Source: an uncultured bacterium (GTDB lineage: Bacteria; Armatimonadota; Zipacnadia; Zipacnadales; Zipacnadaceae). Taken from it: DNA of 5,677 nt. The position numbers and the translations under genes were made by a program. The notes below the pieces were generated by a model, which was not told the origin of the DNA, did no database searches, and saw nothing but the letters and a program-made list of their open reading frames with translations. Positions within the stretch are counted from its first letter, which is position 1, and each line of letters starts with the position of its first letter. The stretch lies in the NCBI GenBank assembly GCA_937928475.1, contig CALFVE010000130.1:1-5677 (forward strand), written 5' to 3'. Positions 1 to 5,677 of the stretch are shown piece after piece.

Positions 1-843
1 GGGGTAGCGATCCTGGGGGCGGTGGCGGTAGCCACGGTGGCGGGAGCCTGGCGGGTTCGCGTTCGCTTCGATCGCTATGATGCGCAACTGTGGTACGTGC
101 TGGGCATGGTGGTAGCCTTTGGACTGCTGGGGCTGCTGGATGACTTGTCCAAGATGAAGGGCGGCTCCACGCGGGGAATTCCGGCGCGCTATCGTATCCT
201 GCTGCAGATAGCGATAGCCCTGGTGTTCCTGCGGCTCATGCCCCACGGAATAGACGCGACTCCCTTTCGGCTGAGCCCATGGGGCTTCGAGGGGTTGCTC
301 AGCACCTCTGCCTGGTGGGGAGACTTGGCGTGGACTGTGCTGGGCCTTCTGGTGGTGGTTGGCTCGGCCAATGCCGTCAACTTCACGGATGGAGTGGATG
401 GACTAGCCACAACCACGGTGGCGGTCTGCGCCGTGTGCCTGGCGCTGGTCTTGCAGGTTCCCTGGGGTGTGCCGGCGGTGGCGCTGGCGGGGGCGGCAGC
501 CGGTTTTCTCTGGTTCAACGCGCACCCCGCCAAGATCTTCATGGGGGACGTGGGCAGCCTGGGGATGGGCGCCATGTTGGGCGGCCTCGCGGTGGCGACC
601 GACCGGCAGTGGTTCTTCGCCTTTTGCGCGGTGGTGTTCGTCGTGGAGGTGCTGTCGGTAATGCTCCAGGTGGTCTGGTTCCGTTGTACAGGCGGGAAGC
701 GGCTGTTTCGGATGACGCCCATCCACCACGCCTTTGAACTACGCGGCTGGTCAGAACCGCAGGTAGTGGCCCGATTCGGGTTGGTCGGCCTGCTGGCCGG
801 GTGTGTCGCGCTGGGGTGGTATTTCAGTACCATCGGCTCGTGA
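1..843 (+). CDS. mraY: MraY, phospho-N-acetylmuramoyl-pentapeptide transferase (5'-truncated)
   Basis: This integral membrane enzyme transfers phospho-MurNAc-pentapeptide from UDP to undecaprenyl phosphate, making lipid I on the inner face of the cytoplasmic membrane. The reading frame is open from base 1. The first visible residues (GVAILGA) match the region after the conserved PTMGG motif, so by comparison with E. coli roughly 70 N-terminal residues lie outside the window; 280 residues are visible. Family signatures in order are LLDDLSK at visible residues 45-51 (the metal/substrate Asp pair), NAVNFTDGVDGLA at 124-136, FLWFN at 169-173, FMGDVGS at 180-186 (Asp183 corresponds to the Mg-binding Asp) and PIHHAFE at 240-246. 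Several hydrophobic segments fit membrane helices, for example near 31-46, 112-123, 138-152, 203-226 and 256-276. The usual third histidine of the HHH motif is alanine here. murD follows, as in the classic dcw order. The family assignment is secure. Confidence 0.97.
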   Translation, partial: GVAILGAVAVATVAGAWRVRVRFDRYDAQLWYVLGMVVAFGLLGLLDDLSKMKGGSTRGIPARYRILLQIAIALVFLRLMPHGIDATPFRLSPWGFEGLLSTSAWWGDLAWTVLGLLVVVGSANAVNFTDGVDGLATTTVAVCAVCLALVLQVPWGVPAVALAGAAAGFLWFNAHPAKIFMGDVGSLGMGAMLGGLAVATDRQWFFAFCAVVFVVEVLSVMLQVVWFRCTGGKRLFRMTPIHHAFELRGWSEPQVVARFGLVGLLAGCVALGWYFSTIGS

Positions 844-923
844 GTTTAGGGTGCTGCTTTTCGCAGGTTATGGGGACTTCCAGCGGATCTGCACGGGCCT
901 AGCCGTCTTGGCACGGTGGAATT

Positions 924-2342
924 ATGGTGGCAAGCAGAAGGACTATTGCGGCTCCCGGCATGGAGGTAGCCAGCAAACGCATCGCGATCCTGGGCCTGGC
1001 GCGCAGCGGCATGGCCGCCGCCCGCTTCCTGCTCAGTCGAGGCGCCAAAGTGGTAGGCGCCGACAGCAAGTCCGCCGAGGATCTGGCCGATGAGCGGCAC
1101 CAACTGCTGGAACTGGGCGGCGAGTTCGTCCCGCACTTCCGAGAGCGCTGGCAACTTGGCCGGGTACACCTGGCGGTAGTAAGCCCCGGGGTCCCCGAGG
1201 AGCACCCCGCCGTGCGCGCTCTGCGCGCGGAGGGCGTGCCCATCATCGGGGAGATTGAGTTGGCCTATCGGTTCTGCGCGGCGCCGATGATCGCGGTTTC
1301 CGGGACCAACGGCAAGGGCTCGACTTGCACCATGATCGGCAAGATCTTGGAGGCCGCCGGCATCCCGCACCTGGTGGCCGGCAACATCGGCCTACCCCTG
1401 ATTAGCCAGACCGACCGCACCGCGGAAGTGGACTACGTCGTCGCCGAGGTCAGCAGTTTCCAGATGGAGAGTATTGAGCGGTTCCGGCCTCACATCGCGG
1501 TGCTGCTCAATATTTCGCCCGATCATCTTGACCGCCATCCCGATTTCGCGTCTTACTTGCGGGCCAAGCGGCGCATGTTCATCAACCAGCGACCCTCCGA
1601 CTACGCAGTTCTGTCGCGGGACGATCCCCACGTGTGGTCGCTGGCCGGGGAACTCACCGCGCAAGTGTTCGCTTTCAGCCTGGACCAGCCGCAGGCTAAC
1701 GCCCGCCTGGAGGAACGGAGGCTGGTGGTGGAGATCATGCCCGGGTCGCCCGAGACGGTGGCCACTCTGGAGGATCTCCCGCTGCGCGGGGCGCACTTCA
1801 TCCGCAATGCGCTAGCGGCGGCTCTGACCGGTCGGCTGCTGGGGGTACCGCCAGAGGCGATCGCGGAGGGCCTCCGGCAGTTTCACCTCGCCGACCACCT
1901 GCTGCAACCCGTGGGCACGGTGCGCGGAGTGCGCTTCATTGATGATTCGAAGGCCACCAACGTGGCGGCTGCGCTGGCGGACCTGGAGTGCCTGGAGCGT
2001 CCGCTCATCGTCATCGCGGGGGGCGTCAGCAAGAACGTGGACTTCGGTGAGTTTGGCAGGCGCCTGGCGGAGGAGTGCGCGGCGGTTTGCCTCATCGGAG
2101 AAAGCCGGCAGGCGCTGGCGGCGGCCCTGGGCGAGGCAGTCCCTCAAGTGCAGTGCGACAGCCTCGAAGAGGCGGTGCGCCGGGCCTTCGACTTGGCCCA
2201 GCCGGGGTACACGGTTGCTCTGGTGCCCGGCTGCGCGAGTTTCGACATGTTCCGCGACCAGGGAGAACGCGGGCAGGTTTTCACGCGCGCGGTACGGGAA
2301 CTCAGTTACGAACACGCTATGGAGGAGCAAGCAAAGCAGTAG
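924..2342 (+). CDS. murD: MurD, UDP-N-acetylmuramoyl-L-alanine--D-glutamate ligase
   Basis: This cytoplasmic ATP-dependent ligase adds D-glutamate to UDP-MurNAc-L-alanine. The 472 residues show the three Mur-ligase domains. The N-terminal Rossmann part has IAILGLARSG at 20-29. The central ATPase domain has GTNGKGST at 127-134, EVSSFQME at 175-182, NISPDHLDRH at 196-205, and Lys215 in YLRAKRRMF, the likely carbamylated lysine. The C-terminal domain has DDSKATN at 340-346 and SFDMFRDQGERG at 439-450. DSKATN and the SSFQ/PDHLDRH pair mark it as MurD rather than MurC, MurE, MurF or FolC. The P-loop has an extra glycine, and two ADP-pocket signatures are altered (HFIRN at 291-295, HLLQ at 325-328). 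ATG 924 is the first possible start after an in-frame stop at 900-902 and has a weak GGTGGA just upstream. ATG 960 (MEVASKRIAILG) would give a leader length closer to E. coli MurD and is a real alternative. ftsW begins one base after the stop. Confidence 0.95.
   Translation: MVASRRTIAAPGMEVASKRIAILGLARSGMAAARFLLSRGAKVVGADSKSAEDLADERHQLLELGGEFVPHFRERWQLGRVHLAVVSPGVPEEHPAVRALRAEGVPIIGEIELAYRFCAAPMIAVSGTNGKGSTCTMIGKILEAAGIPHLVAGNIGLPLISQTDRTAEVDYVVAEVSSFQMESIERFRPHIAVLLNISPDHLDRHPDFASYLRAKRRMFINQRPSDYAVLSRDDPHVWSLAGELTAQVFAFSLDQPQANARLEERRLVVEIMPGSPETVATLEDLPLRGAHFIRNALAAALTGRLLGVPPEAIAEGLRQFHLADHLLQPVGTVRGVRFIDDSKATNVAAALADLECLERPLIVIAGGVSKNVDFGEFGRRLAEECAAVCLIGESRQALAAALGEAVPQVQCDSLEEAVRRAFDLAQPGYTVALVPGCASFDMFRDQGERGQVFTRAVRELSYEHAMEEQAKQ
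2321..2325 (+). promoter_or_regulatory. Candidate ribosome binding site for ftsW
   Basis: A perfect GGAGG core sits inside the last codons of murD, 18 bases before the ftsW ATG at 2344. That spacing is longer than optimal. With the 1-base gap between the murD stop and the ftsW start, translation of ftsW is probably helped by ribosomes finishing murD. No other in-frame start codon lies closer to this site. Confidence 0.5.
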
Positions 2343-2343
2343 C

Positions 2344-3516
2344 ATGGTAACGCCAGCGCGCGAACTTGCGGCCCGAGGACGGGCCCAGGCAGCGCCCCGG
2401 GAGCGCCGCTCCTGGCTGACGCCCGTCGGCCGCCGGTACTTTCTGCTTGTCTATGGCCTGGTGATCATCGGCCTGGTGTTCGTCTTCTCCTCCAGTTATC
2501 CCCAGGCCGGCCGTCCGACAGAGCAGGGAGGCGACCCGTACTACTATTTCTGGGTGCAACTGCGCTACGCGCTCGCCGGTCTGCTCGGTATGTTGCTGGT
2601 GGCGCGCATCCGGATTGAGCACCTCGCTCGGCTGGCTCCCTGGGGTTTTGCTCTGGGTTGGCTTCTGATGATCGCGGCCGCCATCTGGGGCGGGCGAGTA
2701 CACGGGGCGGCCTGCTGGCTGCGCTGGCCGGTACCCTGGCAGCCCTCCGAGTTCGCCAAGGTCGCCTATCTGGTGCTGGTGGCCGGTTGCCTGGCGCGCG
2801 GGCCGCTGCCCCGGGAGAGCGTAGGCCGCATCTGGCTGCCCGTGTTTGCGCTCACCGCTGGCATGGTGTTCATCTTGCTCTGGCAGCGCGATCTGGGCAT
2901 GGCCATGCTGATTGTGGGCTTCGCTTTGGGCATGGCGCTGGTGGGGGGAATGCGCTGGGTCTACTGGGTGCCCCTGGCTCTGGGAGCAGGGGCCGCTGGG
3001 CTGGTCTTGGCCTGGACGCAGCCGCACGCCCGGGTGCGACTGGAGGCTTGGTTGCATCCTGAGGAGCATGTACCCGGCCCGGGGCTGCATGTCTACAGCA
3101 TGCTAATTGCCCTGGCTCGTGGTGGCCTGGGGGGGCAGGGCTTGGGCTTTAGTCCCGACAAGTGGACTACTCTGCCCTTTCCGCATACCGATTCGATCTT
3201 CTGCGTGATTGGTGGCGAGTTGGGTCTGTGGGGTGGGATTGGCCTCATCGCCCTTGTCGCTTTCCTGGCGATTTGGGCCTTTGCCGTGGCAAGACACTGC
3301 CCGCACCGGCTAGGTTTCTTCGTGGCCAGCGCCGCTGGAATGATGCTTGCCTTGCAGGGCTTCATGAACATCGCCGTTGCCACCGCCAGCATGCCGGTTA
3401 CCGGTCTCACCTTGCCCTTCATCAGTGCGGGAGGGAGCAGTCTGATTTCCTGCCTGCTCACGGCCGGTCTGGTACTGTCAGTCGCCGCTGAAGGCCCAGC
3501 GCGAGGGGAAGGTTAG
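2344..3516 (+). CDS. ftsW: FtsW, SEDS-family septal peptidoglycan glycosyltransferase
   Basis: This multi-pass membrane protein polymerises the glycan strands of septal peptidoglycan from lipid II, working with a class B PBP (FtsI). The 390-residue length is normal for the family. A basic cytoplasmic N-terminus (about 1-31) precedes roughly ten hydrophobic segments, the first near 32-50. SEDS signatures are QPSEFAK at 133-139, QRDLGMAM at 181-188 (usually QPDLG), PHTDSIFCVIG at 280-290, where Asp283 aligns with the essential SEDS aspartate, and PVTGLTLPFISAGGSSL at 351-367. Non-standard points are GAACWL at 121-126, where families usually have GARRW-like sequence, and GGELG at 290-294 instead of GEELG. 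RodA and SpoVE share the fold; the call as FtsW rests mainly on the position between murD and murG. ATG 2344 is chosen because the same frame extends upstream only as a shadow inside murD and the protein then starts with a normal FtsW-like tail. The murG start lies 4 bases after the stop. Confidence 0.93.
   Translation: MVTPARELAARGRAQAAPRERRSWLTPVGRRYFLLVYGLVIIGLVFVFSSSYPQAGRPTEQGGDPYYYFWVQLRYALAGLLGMLLVARIRIEHLARLAPWGFALGWLLMIAAAIWGGRVHGAACWLRWPVPWQPSEFAKVAYLVLVAGCLARGPLPRESVGRIWLPVFALTAGMVFILLWQRDLGMAMLIVGFALGMALVGGMRWVYWVPLALGAGAAGLVLAWTQPHARVRLEAWLHPEEHVPGPGLHVYSMLIALARGGLGGQGLGFSPDKWTTLPFPHTDSIFCVIGGELGLWGGIGLIALVAFLAIWAFAVARHCPHRLGFFVASAAGMMLALQGFMNIAVATASMPVTGLTLPFISAGGSSLISCLLTAGLVLSVAAEGPARGEG
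3504..3512 (+). promoter_or_regulatory. Ribosome binding site supporting the TTG start of murG
   Basis: The purine run AGGGGAAGG lies within the last codons of ftsW, 8 bases before TTG 3521. It supports initiation at TTG, from which the protein begins directly with the conserved MRILIAGGGT strand-loop. Its location across the end of ftsW suggests coupled translation. Confidence 0.6.
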
Positions 3517-3520
3517 GACC

Positions 3521-4642
3521 TTGCGCATCTTGATCGCAGGCGGCGGCACTGCGGGTCACCTCTCTCCGGGCATCGCCGTGGCCGAACGTCTGGTACAGCA
3601 GGAGCCGGAGGTTGCCGTTGACTTCGCGTGCAGCGCTCGGGACCTGGACGCACAGATGCTGGGCGGGGCCGGCTTCGACTACCATCCCCTGCCCGCGGCA
3701 CCTTTCCCGTACGGCTGCTCGCTGCGCGCGGTGGTCAGCGCCGGCTGCCTGCTTCGCTCCCTGGCGCGGGCCTGGCGGCTGGTGCGACGCTTGCGCCCTC
3801 AGGTGGTGCTGGGGGTGGGCGGGCACGTCTCGGTGCCCGTGGTGCTCGCCGCACGTCTGCAGAAGGTGCCGGTAGCCGTGCACGTGCTGGACGCACATCC
3901 AGACCGGGCCAACCTGCTGGTCGCTCGCTGGGCCCGCTGGATCACTCTTGCCTTCCCGGAGGCGGCGCAGCATTTCCCTGCCGAGCGGACCGAGTTTACC
4001 GGGTGCCCAGTGCGTCGAGCCATCTTGGAAGCCTCCCGCAATCGGGCCCAGGAGCTGCTCGGCCTCGATCCGGCGCGGCTCACCGTGCTGGTGACCGGCG
4101 GCAGTCAGGGGGCGCGCCGTATCAATGAGGCGGTGGTGGGCGCCCTGCCTGAGTTGCTGGGGGAACTCAAGGTGCAGGTCGTGCATCTCACCGGTGCGGC
4201 GGACTTCGAGCGTGTCGCGCAAGAGTCCGGGCCTGCGGCGGCGCTGCATGGGCACTATCATCCCTTGCCTTTCACTGACGACATCGGCCCGCTGCTCGCC
4301 GCCGCCGACTTGGTAGTAGGGCGGGCCGGTTCTAGCAGTGTGGCGGAGGCCCGCGTGCGAGGTCGCCCCCAGATCCTGGTGCCCTATCCCCATGCCGGTC
4401 GCCACCAGCTGGCCAATGCGCGCAGCCTGGAGGCCGCAGGCTGCGCGGTGGTCATCCCCAACGAGGAGTGCACACCGGCTACGCTGGCGCGCCAGATCCG
4501 GGCGCTGGTCGAGGACGAACCGCGGCGGCAGGAGATGTCCCGCCTGGCGCTGCGCTCGGCTAGTCCTCATGCCGCCGAGCGGATTGCCGCCGGCCTGCTG
4601 GCGCTGGCGCGCGGGGATAGGCCGCAACATCGGTGCCGGTAG
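3521..4642 (+). CDS. murG: MurG, UDP-GlcNAc:lipid I N-acetylglucosaminyltransferase
   Basis: This GT-B glycosyltransferase on the cytoplasmic membrane face adds GlcNAc from UDP-GlcNAc to lipid I, giving lipid II. The 373 residues are close to the usual 350-370. The N-terminal domain has the glycine loop GGGTAGHLSPG at 7-17 (GGTAGH is also found in actinobacterial MurG) and the second loop GVGGHVSVP at 98-106. The linker region has TGCPVR at 160-165, usually TGNPVR. The C-terminal donor domain has GGSQGARRIN at 193-202, FTDDI at 251-255, RAGSSSVAE at 268-276 (Glu276 aligns with the conserved uridine/donor-site Glu) and HQLANA at 295-300. The acceptor-side HEQN motif is replaced by HVLD at 121-124, which is unusual. 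The start is TTG at 3521, which places the first beta strand at residues 2-6 as in the family and has a good ribosome site. It lies 4 bases after ftsW and 36 bases before the next gene. Confidence 0.95.
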   Translation: MRILIAGGGTAGHLSPGIAVAERLVQQEPEVAVDFACSARDLDAQMLGGAGFDYHPLPAAPFPYGCSLRAVVSAGCLLRSLARAWRLVRRLRPQVVLGVGGHVSVPVVLAARLQKVPVAVHVLDAHPDRANLLVARWARWITLAFPEAAQHFPAERTEFTGCPVRRAILEASRNRAQELLGLDPARLTVLVTGGSQGARRINEAVVGALPELLGELKVQVVHLTGAADFERVAQESGPAAALHGHYHPLPFTDDIGPLLAAADLVVGRAGSSSVAEARVRGRPQILVPYPHAGRHQLANARSLEAAGCAVVIPNEECTPATLARQIRALVEDEPRRQEMSRLALRSASPHAAERIAAGLLALARGDRPQHRCR

Positions 4643-4663
4643 CCGCAGATGTCTCACGTATCC

Positions 4664-4671
4664 AGAAGGAG
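4664..4671 (+). promoter_or_regulatory. Strong ribosome binding site for the pmbA/tldE gene
   Basis: AGAAGGAG lies 7 bases before TTG 4679, near-ideal spacing, and is the best Shine-Dalgarno match in the window. It favours TTG 4679 over the in-frame ATG at 4649, which has no comparable site upstream and would place this sequence inside the coding region. Confidence 0.65.
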
Positions 4672-4678
4672 CGCGCGA

Positions 4679-5677
4679 TTGCCTAGTCTTGCTGACTTAG
4701 CCGAAGCAGCGGTGGTGGCGGCGCGAGCGGCGGGTGCGGAATGGGCCGACGCAGTCTGTGCCACTTACCGCGACATCGCTGTTGGGGTGGAAAAGAGCAG
4801 CCTGCGCGAGTGCGAGACGGCCCGCGAAACCGGCCTGGGGGTACGAGCCTATGTGCGCGGCGGGCGGGGTACGGCGAGCGTGCTGAGTCCCACCCTAGCG
4901 CGAGCCCGTGCCGTAGGGCGCCAGGCGGCAGAAATGGCTCGCGCCACCCACGGCGATCCTGATTTCGTCGCCTTGCCCGAGCCTCAGCCGATCCCCGAAG
5001 TGGAGGGGCTATTCGACGAGCGGGTGGCCGGGCTTTCAGCGGAGCAGGCAGTCCGCTGGTGCGCCCAGGCGGTGGAGGAAGCGCGGGCCGTCTGTGCTGA
5101 GGCCGTACTTAGCGGCGGCGTGCATTTCACCTGGGGCCGACGGGCGCTGGTGAGTTCCACCGGCATCTGCCTGGAAACCGAGTGGACTCGGCTGGGCATC
5201 AACTTCTTTGCGGTGATCCGTCGCGGCGACCAGGTGGGCGCCTTCTACGAGTTTGACACGGCGCGGCGACTCGAGGACTTTGTTCCCGAGGGGGTGGCTG
5301 AGCAGGCGACTCGGGCGGCTCTGGGCTTCCTGGGAGCGCGGCCAGTGCCCCCCGGGCGCCTGCCGGTCGTGCTGGGACCGCTCAGCGCTGACGCCTTGGT
5401 GATGAGCCTGCTGTCGGCAGCCAACGCCGAGAGCATCCAGCGCAATCGCTCCTTCCTGGTGGGGCGCCTGGGGCAAAGTATCGCCGCGGAGGTGCTGACG
5501 GTTCACGAGGATCCCTTCATCCCGGCGGGCGTCAGCAGCATGGCGGCAGACGGAGAAGGTGTGCCGAAGCAGCGCCGCACTCTGATTGACCGTGGTGTGC
5601 TCACCACCTACCTGCACAACTCCTATACGGCCAATAAAGCGGGCGTGCCCAACACGGCACACGCCCGGCGCTCCGGC
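4679..5677 (+). CDS. pmbA: PmbA/TldE-family protein, TldD partner (3'-truncated)
   Basis: The frame stays open to the window end, giving 333 residues of a family usually about 440-450 long. In E. coli, TldE (PmbA) forms a cytoplasmic heterodimer with TldD; the complex processes peptides such as microcin B17 and degrades the antitoxin CcdA, with the catalytic metal site in TldD. Similarity to E. coli PmbA as I recall it runs through the visible length: GLGVRAYVRGGRGTAS at 52-67 matches its GALGITVY..RKGSAS strand, RNRSFLVGRLGQSI at 255-268 matches YRKSTFLLDSLGKQI, and DGEGVPKQRRTLIDRGVLTT at 291-310 leads to SYTANKAG at 315-322 (PmbA: SYSARKLG). No HExxxH motif is seen, which fits TldE rather than TldD. 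No signal peptide or membrane segment is evident. TTG 4679 is chosen for its ribosome site; ATG 4649 would add 10 residues. It follows murG closely and is probably cotranscribed. Its substrate in this organism cannot be inferred. Confidence 0.88.
   Translation, partial: MPSLADLAEAAVVAARAAGAEWADAVCATYRDIAVGVEKSSLRECETARETGLGVRAYVRGGRGTASVLSPTLARARAVGRQAAEMARATHGDPDFVALPEPQPIPEVEGLFDERVAGLSAEQAVRWCAQAVEEARAVCAEAVLSGGVHFTWGRRALVSSTGICLETEWTRLGINFFAVIRRGDQVGAFYEFDTARRLEDFVPEGVAEQATRAALGFLGARPVPPGRLPVVLGPLSADALVMSLLSAANAESIQRNRSFLVGRLGQSIAAEVLTVHEDPFIPAGVSSMAADGEGVPKQRRTLIDRGVLTTYLHNSYTANKAGVPNTAHARRSG

Noticed and set aside
903..917. Short inverted repeat CCGT...ACGG before murD as a terminator or regulatory hairpin
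   Set aside because: The stem is only about 4 base pairs with no U-tract; such matches are expected by chance in GC-rich DNA.
924..2342. Assignment of the second gene as FolC because of GTNGKGST
   Set aside because: The protein has MurD-specific EVSSFQME, PDHLDRH and DSKATN motifs and sits between mraY and ftsW.
1939..2343. A longer ftsW beginning inside murD at 1939
   Set aside because: This stretch in the ftsW frame is Arg/Trp/Ser-rich and overlaps conserved murD sequence including DSKATN. FtsW-like sequence begins only after ATG 2344.
2317..3090. Minus-strand open frame opposite ftsW
   Set aside because: Low-complexity Pro/Gln/His-rich translation opposite a well-supported membrane protein; no family motif.
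3458..4657. A 399-codon open frame on the minus strand opposite murG
   Set aside because: It is the antisense of a gene with clear MurG motifs. Its translation is rich in Arg, Gln, Pro and His with no recognisable domain, as expected from the complement of GC-rich coding DNA.
5504..5515. HEDP in the PmbA-like protein as a possible HExxxH metalloprotease site
   Set aside because: No second His follows at the required spacing (the residues are H-E-D-P-F-I). This segment aligns with TIEEHPH of E. coli PmbA, the non-catalytic partner.
5036..5662. Minus-strand open frame opposite pmbA
   Set aside because: The plus-strand frame matches PmbA along its whole visible length; the antisense product has no recognisable motif.

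Overview
The window is a piece of a bacterial division and cell wall (dcw) gene cluster, read entirely on the + strand. It holds five genes: the 3' part of mraY, complete murD, ftsW and murG, and the 5' part of a pmbA/tldE gene that runs off the right end. The DNA is strongly GC-rich, and two of the four visible starts appear to be TTG. No RNA gene, mobile element, CRISPR array or long intergenic region is visible, and nothing on the minus strand looks like a real gene.

Layout: mraY (1-843, start missing), an 80-base spacer, murD (924-2342), a 1-base gap, ftsW (2344-3516), a 4-base gap, murG (3521-4642), a 36-base gap, and pmbA/tldE (4679 to the window end, open). The tight spacing from murD to murG implies one transcript with translational coupling. 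The promoter presumably lies upstream of the window, because no convincing one is seen inside it.

How the genes work together: MurD adds D-glutamate to UDP-MurNAc-L-Ala in the cytoplasm. MraY moves the finished phospho-MurNAc-pentapeptide onto undecaprenyl phosphate to make lipid I. MurG adds GlcNAc to give lipid II. FtsW, a SEDS glycosyltransferase, polymerises lipid II at the division septum. The order mraY-murD-ftsW-murG is the classic one. The next gene is not the usual murC/murB/ftsQ but a TldD/PmbA-family gene, whose product normally pairs with TldD in a peptide-processing protease and has no direct known role in wall synthesis.

Organism: a GC-rich bacterium that makes peptidoglycan. 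Several family signatures are non-standard (MraY HHA instead of HHH, MurD GTNGKGST, MurG HVLD instead of HEQN), so it is probably not a close relative of the well-studied Proteobacteria, Firmicutes or Actinobacteria. A poorly sampled phylum (for example an Armatimonadota-like lineage) is possible, but this is a guess. The window looks like ordinary core metabolism with unusual residues, not a new system.
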